This document shows, piece after piece, positions 1 through 5,912 of a stretch of DNA of 14,661 nt. The position numbers and the translations under genes were made by a program. Under the pieces are notes generated by a model. That model was not told the DNA's origin. It saw nothing but the letters and a program-made list of their open reading frames with translations, and made no database searches. Each line of letters begins with the position of its first letter. Position 1 is the stretch's first letter. The DNA comes from CALSPH01 sp041690035 (lineage in GTDB: Bacteria > Bacteroidota > Bacteroidia > NS11-12g > UBA955): contig JBDNFC010000138.1 of assembly GCA_041690035.1 (NCBI GenBank), positions 1 to 14,661 on the forward strand, given 5' to 3'.

Positions 1-20
1 AAATATGCAATATTTTAATT

Positions 21-199
21 AAACCCAAATTGCGCATTAGAATTCACAATGTCAGTCAAAAATGCATTAAAGATAAATGGATTCACAAGATTTCAATTCA
101 TGAGAATAATAGTTGTATTTTAAGAATAAAAATCGAGAACGCGCTTGTGTTTGAAGTATTTTTGGCTGTAAATAGAAGTTCTAATGTGTAATATGGTTT
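21..199 (+). repeat. MITE-like repeat, copy A (short form)
   Basis: A non-coding element of about 179 bp with terminal inverted repeats. The left end reads AAACCCAAATTGCGCATTAG (21-40); the right end, reverse complemented (199-181), reads AAACCATATTACACATTAG. The inverted similarity continues inward for about 50 bp, for example CAGTCAAAAATGC near 53-65 against CAGCCAAAAATAC on the opposite strand near 177-165. A longer copy lies in reverse orientation at about 2667-3010. Positions 21-100 match 3009 to about 2930, and 115-199 match about 2752 to 2667; one 27-base stretch around 54-80 differs at a single base. No ORF of note lies inside, so any transposase would have to act in trans. No clear target-site duplication was found for this copy. 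MITE status is inferred from the structure and the second copy. Confidence 0.72.
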
Positions 200-388
200 G
201 AACCTAATTTAAACATTAGTAACTTTATTTTAATTAAAAATCTTTAAAGATAAAATATTTGCTTTATTTAATCAATGTTTGATTGTGCTAAATAAAATAA
301 TCGTTTAGGATTGAGTTATGTTTTTTGAAAAATATTTTTTTTAACTTAGCCAACCCTGCTTATAATTATATTAAATTTATGCATCTTA
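200..388. other. AT-rich intergenic stretch upstream of fabI
   Basis: No gene is seen here. The stretch contains a perfect 12-bp palindrome, ATCTTTAAAGAT, at 240-251 of unknown significance. The reading frame of the downstream fabI is open back to a TTG at 325, but that N-terminal extension has no FabI-like sequence and lies upstream of the best promoter match, so it is treated as untranslated. Confidence 0.5.
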
Positions 389-391
389 TAA

Positions 392-423
392 TTTTGGCTT
401 TTGCTTCAAAAAATGTAATTTTG
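392..423 (+). promoter_or_regulatory. Bacteroidota-type promoter of fabI
   Basis: TTTTG at 392-396 and TAATTTTG at 416-423 match the Bacteroidota sigma-A pattern (TTG, about 19 bases, TAnnTTTG) with a 19-base spacer. The ATG at 442 lies 18 bases after the -7 box, leaving a short A-rich leader. A second TAnnTTTG match, TAATTTTG at 389-396, overlaps the -33 element, so there may be two staggered start sites. Confidence 0.6.
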
Positions 424-441
424 CCCCAAAATAAATTAAAA

Positions 442-1254
442 ATGAATCAAATATTAAAAGGCAAAAAAGGAATAATTTTTGGCGCATTAGATGAAAAATC
501 TATTGCTTGGAAAGTAGCTTTAGCTGCCCATGCAGAAGGGGCAGAATTTATTCTTACCAATGCCCCTATTGCCATGCGCATGGGCGAAATAAATAAATTG
601 GCAGAAATATGCAATTCAGAAATTGTTCCGGCAGATGCAACATCGCTTGCAGATATCGAAAAACTGATAGATTTTGCAATAAATAAGTACGGAAAACTCG
701 ATTTTGTGCTGCACAGTATTGGTATGTCTATAAATGTTAGAAAAAAAATGCCGTATACAGACTTGAATCATGAATGGATGCAAAAAACATTTGATGTTTC
801 TGCCATTAGTTTTCATAAGTTAATGCAAACCTTGTATAAAAAAGATGCTATGAATGATTGGGGAAGTATTTTAGCCCTTTCATACATTGCCGCACAGCGC
901 ACTTTTCCAGATTATAGTGAAATGGCAGAGAGCAAATCTTTGTTAGAATCTTTTGCACGAAGTTTTGGATATCATTTCGGAAAAGCAAAACATGTAAGGG
1001 TAAATACCATATCACAGTCGCCCACTAAAACTACTGCTGGCAGTGGAGTAGGAGGATTTGATGCCTTTTATAACTATGCGGATAAAATGAGTCCTTTAGG
1101 CAATGCAAGTGCAGAAAGCTGTGCCGCCTATTGCATATCTTTATTTAGCGATTACACAAAATATGTTACAATGCAGAATCTTTTTCATGATGGCGGCTTT
1201 AGCTTTACAGGCATTTCTGCAGAAGCCATGGAAATGTTTGCCGATAAAAAATAG
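442..1254 (+). CDS. fabI: Enoyl-[acyl-carrier-protein] reductase (NADH), FabI
   Basis: This is the last reductive step of each type II fatty acid elongation cycle: NADH-dependent reduction of trans-2-enoyl-ACP in the cytoplasm. The product is 270 residues, the usual FabI size. The N-terminal cofactor segment runs LKGKKGIIFGALDEKSIAW, HSIGMS follows near residues 91-96, and the active site is Tyr148 and Tyr158-X6-Lys165 (in SYIAAQRTFPDYSEMAESK), matching the FabI Tyr-Tyr-Lys arrangement. VRVNTISQSPTKTTAG and the C-terminal LFHDGGFSFTG are typical of Bacteroidota FabI. The ATG at 442 is chosen because similarity begins exactly there and a good promoter sits just upstream; the frame stays open to a TTG at 325, but that extension is not FabI-like. 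No obvious operon partner: the next gene begins 142 bp downstream. Confidence 0.95.
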   Translation: MNQILKGKKGIIFGALDEKSIAWKVALAAHAEGAEFILTNAPIAMRMGEINKLAEICNSEIVPADATSLADIEKLIDFAINKYGKLDFVLHSIGMSINVRKKMPYTDLNHEWMQKTFDVSAISFHKLMQTLYKKDAMNDWGSILALSYIAAQRTFPDYSEMAESKSLLESFARSFGYHFGKAKHVRVNTISQSPTKTTAGSGVGGFDAFYNYADKMSPLGNASAESCAAYCISLFSDYTKYVTMQNLFHDGGFSFTGISAEAMEMFADKK

Positions 1255-1396
1255 TATTTTTTCATTAATATTATAGGTTCAAAACGAATAATTATTATAT
1301 TTCTAAATTAAATATCATCACTTGATTAAAAAGGTTTAGACATTACGAGGTCTATTTATGCTTTAACACAAATATCATAGCCCAAAAAAATAAAAC

Positions 1397-2422
1397 ATGG
1401 ATTCTATAACTCAAATTGTGCTGGGTGCAGCCGTTGGTGAGGCAATATTGGGTAGGCATTTGGGCAATAAAGCATTGCTGCTAGGCGCAATTGCAGGCAC
1501 ATTGCCCGACATGGACATAGTGATGAAACTATATGACAATACTCCTCTCTTCGAAATTAAATCGCACCGAAGTTATAGCCACAGTGGTTTTGTGCATTTG
1601 GCTATTTCTGTTCCCTTAGCTTGGTTGAGCATCAAGTGGTCAAAAACTTCGTTGAGTTTTAGTCGGTGGTATCTTTTTTGGTTCTTGGGTTTGTTTACCC
1701 ATGCCTTACTAGATTGCTGTACCACTTATGGCACGCGGCTTTTCTTACCTTTTTCTAGTAATTTGGTGGCATTTAATAATATTTCTGTAATAGACCCGCT
1801 ATACACCCTCCCATTTTTATTGTTGTTGATAGTGATGATGTTTTTTAAGCGGAATACTATGGCAAGAAAAAAATTGTTTTATTCTGCTATCGTGGTTAGC
1901 AGTATGTATATGGCATTTACTTTTTTGGCAAAGTTTATTGTGCATCAAAAATTTAAAAAAAGCCTAGTAAACAGTGGCATTGTAGTTGATAATTTGAATT
2001 CTACACCTACCATACTAAACGCTATTTTGTGGTGTGGTATTGCGGTTAATCAAGATTTTTTATACAGTGCAGAATACTCTTTTTTTAGACCACAAGTGCC
2101 AATAAAATGGGTGGCCTATCCAAGAAATTTACAATTAGTAGATTCTTTTGACAGTGATGCTATGCGCACTTTGCACTGGTTTAGCGATGGCATGTTTTTT
2201 ATTATTCCTGATGGTTATAGCAAAGCGCGCTATTTTAATGCCAAGTTTGGGAAAATGAATTATACAGAAACTGCGCCAGAAAAAGCATTTTTATTTTATG
2301 CTGAGTTTGATAAGGACTCTGCCAATCGGGTAGAATTTAGTTTTAAAACCCCATCTAGCCAAAGGGCAAAGCAAGATTTTGGCAAAATGTTTCACAGTTT
2401 AACAGATCGTATAGGTTTGTAA
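1397..2422 (+). CDS. YdjM/DUF457-type membrane-bound putative metal-dependent hydrolase
   Basis: A 341-residue protein that opens with MDSITQIVLGAAVGEAILG and AIAGTLPDMD, hallmarks of the YdjM/DUF457 family (LexA-regulated inner-membrane putative hydrolases in enterobacteria). Potential metal ligands are PDMD (Asp38, Asp40), HRSYSHS (His57, His62) and FTHALLDCCTTYGTR (His102, Asp106), which lie between hydrophobic segments at roughly 64-80, 92-107, 132-150 and 160-180. The C-terminal part, about residues 185-341, is largely soluble and contains aromatic-rich segments such as HWFSDGMFFIIPDGY. No member has a well-established substrate, so the hydrolase role is a family-based guess. A 67-residue membrane protein follows after 25 bases but appears to have its own promoter. 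The upstream gap (1255-1396) shows no convincing TAnnTTTG promoter, only a 5-bp stem at 1337-1354. Confidence 0.82.
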   Translation: MDSITQIVLGAAVGEAILGRHLGNKALLLGAIAGTLPDMDIVMKLYDNTPLFEIKSHRSYSHSGFVHLAISVPLAWLSIKWSKTSLSFSRWYLFWFLGLFTHALLDCCTTYGTRLFLPFSSNLVAFNNISVIDPLYTLPFLLLLIVMMFFKRNTMARKKLFYSAIVVSSMYMAFTFLAKFIVHQKFKKSLVNSGIVVDNLNSTPTILNAILWCGIAVNQDFLYSAEYSFFRPQVPIKWVAYPRNLQLVDSFDSDAMRTLHWFSDGMFFIIPDGYSKARYFNAKFGKMNYTETAPEKAFLFYAEFDKDSANRVEFSFKTPSSQRAKQDFGKMFHSLTDRIGL

Positions 2423-2443
2423 AATAATACCATGCTATATTTG
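2417..2443 (+). promoter_or_regulatory. Promoter of the 67-residue protein, probably leaderless
   Basis: TATATTTG at 2436-2443 is an exact TAnnTTTG match. A TTG at 2417-2419 gives a 16-base spacer, on the short side, and overlaps the end of the preceding gene. Only four bases separate the box from the ATG at 2448, so transcription would start at or near the start codon. Confidence 0.45.
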
Positions 2444-2447
2444 CGCA

Positions 2448-2651
2448 ATGAAATATTGGTTACTGAATTTGCTTTGTGCGTTTGTTTTGATTTTTTCAGG
2501 CATTGAGATTTATAAAGAAACCCTAAAAAGTGAAATTTTGTGGGGCAGAGTTTCCTTCTTATCTCTAATGCTGATTGTTGGTCTTTACTTTTATTTTGTT
2601 ACACGAAAGAAACGAAATGATTATTTTAAAGAAAGAATGAATAAAAAGTAG
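2448..2651 (+). CDS. Small two-helix membrane protein of unknown function
   Basis: A 67-residue product with two hydrophobic segments (about residues 3-21, WLLNLLCAFVLIFSGIEIY, and 34-51, VSFLSLMLIVGLYFYFV) joined by a short charged loop. It ends in a strongly basic tail (RKKRNDYFKERMNKK), which should be cytoplasmic and puts the N-terminus in the cytoplasm too. I do not recognise a family. It sits 25 bases after the DUF457-type gene in the same direction, so it could be partly co-transcribed, but an exact TAnnTTTG box ends four bases before its ATG. Support as a real gene comes from the coherent membrane topology and the promoter, not from recognised homology. Confidence 0.6.
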   Translation: MKYWLLNLLCAFVLIFSGIEIYKETLKSEILWGRVSFLSLMLIVGLYFYFVTRKKRNDYFKERMNKK

Positions 2652-2666
2652 ATTTTTTTTTGCTTT

Positions 2667-3010
2667 AACCCATATTGCACATTAAAGATTTTGATTACAG
2701 CCAAAACTACTTTAAACACAAGCGCATTCTCGATTTTCATTCTCAAACCCAAAATCTGCATAAGATATTCTGCTGCACTTGAAAATTCCGTTAATTCAAG
2801 AAGCTATATTTTCATCAATTCCATATTTACGGATTAGATATCAAAGCTAAAATATTGACTTTTGGCGCTTTTTATTTTCGCAAGAAACCCAATTGAGGAA
2901 TTTGGGTTAAAATAGAAGTACTATTCGGGCAAATGAAAATATTGCAAGTCCATTTATCTTTATTGCATTTTTGACTCACATTTCGAACTCTAAAGCGTAA
3001 TCTGGGTTTA
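2667..3010 (-). repeat. MITE-like repeat, copy B (long form, inverted)
   Basis: Second copy of the repeat at 21-199, in opposite orientation and about 344 bp long. Ends: AACCCATATTGCACATTAAAG (2667-2687) and, reverse complemented (3010-2991), TAAACCCAGATTACGCTTTAG. The two outer parts match copy A, but the centre (about 2753-2929, roughly 177 bp) has only about 14 bp of counterpart in A. A is therefore an internally deleted form, or B carries an insert. The B-specific part has a small hairpin at 2886-2908 (AACCCAATT/ATTTGGGTT) and no ORF. TTGCTTTAA occurs on both sides (2660-2668 and 3014-3022); it might be a 9-bp target duplication but does not sit exactly at the repeat ends. The element fills most of the 463-bp gap between genes. 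Confidence 0.7.
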
Positions 3011-3064
3011 AAATTGCTTTAAAATTTTTTACCACTCACTTATCTAGCCACTAAATCTTGTTGT

Positions 3065-3099
3065 GAGCACATTATTCTTGTGCAATAGTTGCAGTGCTC
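3065..3099 (-). other. Bulged stem-loop downstream of the thioredoxin-like gene
   Basis: GAGCAC (3065-3070) and TGCAA (3081-3085) together pair with the continuous TTGCAGTGCTC (3089-3099), giving an 11-bp stem with a 3-base loop and a 10-base bulge. It lies 16 bases past the stop of the minus-strand gene, where a 3'-end structure is expected. No U-run follows on that strand, so a role as intrinsic terminator is uncertain. The rest of 3011-3114 shows nothing recognisable. Confidence 0.35.
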
Positions 3100-3114
3100 G
3101 ATAATATGAGAGGT

Positions 3115-3540
3115 TTATTTATTTTCTTTTACCCAATTTAAAAAGTCAGTAGCATTTATTTTACCCAATCTTTTGGCTTTTAAGGTGCCATCTTTATTTA
3201 TTATAGCCATTCCTGGCGTGCCACCTATATTATAATCAGTAGAAAGTGTTAGGCCCGAACCCTCATTGGCATTGATAGATGCACCTATAAAATTATTTTT
3301 GATATAGGTTTCTATCTCTTCGTTATTTAAAACATTTTCTCTAAAATCTTTACACAAGGAGCAATTTGGTTTGTAAAAATGAACTACAATCTGCCGGTTA
3401 TTATCATTGGCTCCTTTTAGGGCAGCATCCCAATCATTTTCTATAAAACCTTCTGGTAAAGATACTTTTGTTACCTTATCTTTGTTACATGCAAAAATTA
3501 ATAAAAAAGAAGATAGCATAGTGATAAAAATATTTTTCAT
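3115..3540 (-). CDS. Thioredoxin-like lipoprotein (CSLC active site)
   Basis: A 141-residue secreted thioredoxin-fold protein. Residues 1-17 form a short signal peptide (MKNIFITMLSSFLLIFA) followed by Cys18 in a lipobox-like context (IFAC-NKDK), which suggests a lipid-anchored periplasmic protein. The thioredoxin core has VVHFYKPNCSLCKDF (redox Cys60 and Cys63, CxxC) and the cis-proline loop GGTPG (Pro109), followed by a typical strand-turn (MAIINKDGTL). It therefore probably exchanges or reduces disulfides in the envelope; the partner is unknown. CSLC is less common than CGPC, so redox preference cannot be predicted. It is divergent from the sensor operon at 3765, with both promoters in the 224-bp gap between them. 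The ATG at 3540 fits the signal peptide and lies four bases after a TAnnTTTG box. Confidence 0.83.
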   Translation of the reverse strand: MKNIFITMLSSFLLIFACNKDKVTKVSLPEGFIENDWDAALKGANDNNRQIVVHFYKPNCSLCKDFRENVLNNEEIETYIKNNFIGASINANEGSGLTLSTDYNIGGTPGMAIINKDGTLKAKRLGKINATDFLNWVKENK

Positions 3541-3544
3541 GAAG

Positions 3545-3552
3545 CAAAGATA
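3545..3552 (-). promoter_or_regulatory. -7 box of the thioredoxin-like gene, probably leaderless
   Basis: On the minus strand this reads TATCTTTG, an exact TAnnTTTG match, followed by CTTC and then the ATG. No TTG was found at the expected distance upstream, so the -33 element is weak. The four-base spacing to ATG is the same as at 2443-2448. Confidence 0.42.
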
Positions 3553-3737
3553 TTAAAAAATATAAAATCGAGGTAAAATGAATTTTTATTTGGTCAAAAT
3601 CATTTACATTCTTTAATTTTATGAGCTTTTCACGATGTCGCTTAAAAACCTATAATTTAACTTATTTCTTTTTCACAATGCCATATAAATATCATTTACA
3701 GAGTATCTGTTTTTTAAAAAAATCGATACAAAAAGTG

Positions 3738-3745
3738 TATTTTTG
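3738..3745 (+). promoter_or_regulatory. -7 box of the sensor/regulator operon
   Basis: TATTTTTG matches TAnnTTTG exactly and ends 19 bases before the ATG at 3765, leaving an A/T-rich leader. No exact TTG is present at the usual -33 distance; the region there is a T/A-run (about 3712-3722). Confidence 0.42.
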
Positions 3746-3764
3746 CATTAAATAAATAGTTTAT

Positions 3765-3998
3765 ATGATTTCTTTTAAAAATAGTAACAAAAAATGGTTG
3801 GTTCCTTTACTGCTATTGTTGCTTAATATTTTTTTATTTGCTTTGATGGCTCCTTTTTTCAATGCAAAGAAAAACCAAGAAATATACTTGCATGCCAATT
3901 CTCAAGAAAAGTATATAGACCGCAGCTCAGATATTGTAAATTGGGGGTATGCACTTTTTAAAATATTTAAAGATAATGTAAAGCCCAATAATCGGTGA
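3765..3998 (+). CDS. Small single-helix membrane protein leading the LytS/LytTR operon
   Basis: A 77-residue product with a basic N-terminus (NSNKKW), one hydrophobic segment at about residues 12-31 (LVPLLLLLLNIFLFALMAPF) and a polar C-terminal half containing HANSQEKYIDRSSDIVNWGY. The positive-inside rule places the tail outside the cytoplasm. No family is recognised. Its stop codon overlaps the start of the histidine kinase (GTGA at 3995-3998), so the two are translationally coupled, which argues strongly that it is a real gene and works with the kinase. A role as an accessory or sensing subunit of the kinase is only an inference from position and topology. Its promoter is the box at 3738. 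Confidence 0.7.
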   Translation: MISFKNSNKKWLVPLLLLLLNIFLFALMAPFFNAKKNQEIYLHANSQEKYIDRSSDIVNWGYALFKIFKDNVKPNNR

Positions 3999-5068
3999 AT
4001 ATAGCAGATAGATTTGAGCCGAAAACTGATGCTTTGATGCAGAAAATAAGTAATCTTAAACTGTATCATATTCCATTTTGGTTGCTCTATAGCCTTTTTT
4101 GGAGCCTTACCTTTTCTCCTGGAATAACTTTGTTTTCTGCATTAATTAACAGCAGTATTATTTTAGTGTTTCATGCAGCAGTTTGCTATCTAAATAACTA
4201 TTTATTAATGAATTGGTTTTTATTGAAGCGCGATTATTTAAGCTATATACTTAGCATCACGCTATCTATTAGTGCGGCTTATTTTCCAATTGCATTAACC
4301 TATTATCTTATCATTTCTGGCGATGGTTCCGCAAGTTTACAGGTTTGGTCTTTTCGTTTTTTTTTAATTAATAGTTTTAGTATTTCGCTTACTGTAGCCA
4401 TTACTGCAAGTTTAAAATTACTAAAAGACTATTATCAAAATGAAAGAAAAAACAGAGAGTTGCAAAAATTAAATAGGCATACTGAATTAAAATTTTTAAA
4501 AGGTCAAATAAACCCCCATTTTTTATTCAATAGTCTTAATAATTTGTATGGCTTGGCATTGAAAAAAGCCGAAAGTACCCCCTCTTTTATCCTAAAATTG
4601 AGCGAGTTGCTGCGTTATGTTATTTATGACAGCTCTGAGGGTAAAGTTGCCTTGGATAAAGAAATTAATTATCTAGAAAACTACTTAGATTTAGAACGAA
4701 TTAGGCTTGGTGATCGAGGGAGTATTGAATTGGAAAAAAAGGGTAGTTTTTTGGGACTGCAAATAGAGCCAATGATGCTTATTCCTTTTGTAGAAAACAG
4801 CATCAAGCATGGAGTTAATAGCCTTGCAAAAGAGGCTTGGATAAAAATTAAAATTGGGGTGGAAGGCGTTGATAATAACAAATTATTTATTTTTGAAGTA
4901 GAAAATAATAAACCACTAAGTATGAATTTGCCATTAAAAAATATAGGCGCAGGTATAGGAATTGAAAACACAAAAAGACGTTTGTCGATTTTATACCCCA
5001 ATAATCATACTTTAACAATTGTAGATAAAGAATACATTTACTTTGTATCACTTAAAATAAATTTATGA
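3995..5068 (+). CDS. LytS-type sensor histidine kinase (His_kinase, PF06580-like)
   Basis: A 357-residue membrane sensor kinase. Hydrophobic segments at about 26-44, 46-66, 82-107 and 118-142 suggest four helices, followed by a coiled linker (NERKNRELQKLNRHTELKFL). The phosphoacceptor is His175 in QINPHFLFNSLNNLY, the signature of the LytS/YehU class. The ATP-binding part shows the N-box VENSIKHGV (Asn268) and a G-box GAGIGIENTKRRL (318-330). No separate extracellular sensor domain is visible, so the signal is probably perceived in the membrane or through a partner such as the 77-residue protein. The start is a GTG overlapping the previous stop; an in-frame ATG 14 codons later is less likely because translation appears coupled. 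The stop overlaps the next start (ATGA). Confidence 0.92.
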   Translation: MNIADRFEPKTDALMQKISNLKLYHIPFWLLYSLFWSLTFSPGITLFSALINSSIILVFHAAVCYLNNYLLMNWFLLKRDYLSYILSITLSISAAYFPIALTYYLIISGDGSASLQVWSFRFFLINSFSISLTVAITASLKLLKDYYQNERKNRELQKLNRHTELKFLKGQINPHFLFNSLNNLYGLALKKAESTPSFILKLSELLRYVIYDSSEGKVALDKEINYLENYLDLERIRLGDRGSIELEKKGSFLGLQIEPMMLIPFVENSIKHGVNSLAKEAWIKIKIGVEGVDNNKLFIFEVENNKPLSMNLPLKNIGAGIGIENTKRRLSILYPNNHTLTIVDKEYIYFVSLKINL

Positions 5069-5811
5069 ATAATATAAAAAAACTTAATTGCATTATTGTT
5101 GATGATGAGCCAATTGCATTAGAAATTTTAGAAAGTTATATTGCCCAAAACGAGCATTTGAATTTGGTAAAAAAATGTGTTCATGCAATAGAAGCATCGG
5201 AGTCTATTAAGATAGAAAAACCGGACCTTGTTTTTTTAGACATTAATATGCCAGAGGTAAGTGGCTTAGACTTAGCCAAAAGTATCAAAGGTGGTCCAAT
5301 GATTGTTTTTACCACAGCTTATGATGAGTATGCGGTAGATGCTTTCGAAATTAATGCCATCGATTATTTAATGAAACCAATTTCGCCTAGTCGATTTGAC
5401 GAGGCAGTACAGCGTTGCATAGAGTATAAAGTGTTGCGTGCAAGGCAGCAAGATGGCGGGGGAGAAGAAACCGATATTGAAACAGAAAACGATTTTATCT
5501 TTGTAAAATCTGAGCAAAAATTAATAAAAATTGCCTTTTCAGATATTTTGTATGTGGAGGCTTTAGCAGATTATGTAAAAATTTATATAGCAGAAGGTAA
5601 AAGAATAATTACTTTGCAAACAATGAAAAATATGACTTCAAAATTGCCCACTGAAAAGTTTGTGAGGGTGCATAGGTCTTTTATTATCTCGCTTGCGCAG
5701 GTAAAATCTTTAAGCGCAAATGAAGTAGATATTGGAGCGAGGAAAATTCCTGTTGGTAAAAATTATAAAGATGATTTTTTGTCAAAGATTAATAAAAATG
5801 TATTCAAATAG
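5065..5811 (+). CDS. LytTR-family response regulator
   Basis: A 248-residue cytoplasmic transcription factor and the evident partner of the upstream kinase. The receiver domain (about 7-125) has the acidic pair Asp13-Asp14, phosphoacceptor Asp59 in VFLDINMPEVSG, Thr84 in VFTTAYDEYAVDAF and Lys104 in DYLMKPI. After a short acidic linker (GGGEETDIETEND), the LytTR DNA-binding domain (about 143-245) carries ILYVEALADYVKIY and FVRVHRSFIISL, characteristic of this fold. It starts at an ATGA overlap with the kinase, so the trio 3765-5811 is one operon. LytTR proteins bind paired direct repeats in promoters; I found no convincing pair in this window, so the regulated genes are not apparent here. Confidence 0.93.
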   Translation: MNNIKKLNCIIVDDEPIALEILESYIAQNEHLNLVKKCVHAIEASESIKIEKPDLVFLDINMPEVSGLDLAKSIKGGPMIVFTTAYDEYAVDAFEINAIDYLMKPISPSRFDEAVQRCIEYKVLRARQQDGGGEETDIETENDFIFVKSEQKLIKIAFSDILYVEALADYVKIYIAEGKRIITLQTMKNMTSKLPTEKFVRVHRSFIISLAQVKSLSANEVDIGARKIPVGKNYKDDFLSKINKNVFK

Positions 5812-5841
5812 TATTTGATTACAAATATGAATCTTTGATGG

Positions 5842-5898
5842 TCTAAAGCTTAAGCCTTTAAACAATTAAACTTTAGAGGGCCTAGATAAATAAGGCTT
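5842..5898. terminator. Possible structured 3' region between convergent genes
   Basis: In the 101-bp gap between the convergent response regulator and glycosyltransferase genes, TCTAAAG (5842-5848) and TTTAA (5857-5861) pair with the continuous TTAAACTTTAGA (5866-5877), giving a 12-bp stem with a 4-base loop and an 8-base bulge. AAGCCTT (5852-5858), partly in that bulge, also complements AAGGCTT (5892-5898). No strong U-run directly follows on either strand. The structure is AT-rich and its terminator role is tentative. Confidence 0.28.
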
Positions 5899-5912
5899 TA
5901 AAAAACAATAAT

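Noticed and set aside
325..441. N-terminal extension of fabI from a TTG at 325
   Set aside because: The 39 extra residues are not FabI-like, are AT-driven in composition, and lie upstream of the best promoter match; the ATG at 442 gives the family's usual length.
1337..1354. Stem TAGAC/GTCTA between fabI and the DUF457-type gene as fabI terminator
   Set aside because: Only 5 bp with an 8-base loop and no T-run; too weak to call.
2886..2908. Small hairpin AACCCAATT/ATTTGGGTT as a terminator
   Set aside because: It is inside the long repeat copy, far from any gene end, and not followed by a T-run; best seen as part of the repeat.
2667..3010. CRISPR array or phage attachment site
   Set aside because: There are two diverged inverted copies over 2.5 kb, not regularly spaced direct repeats, and no cas, integrase or tRNA gene is nearby.
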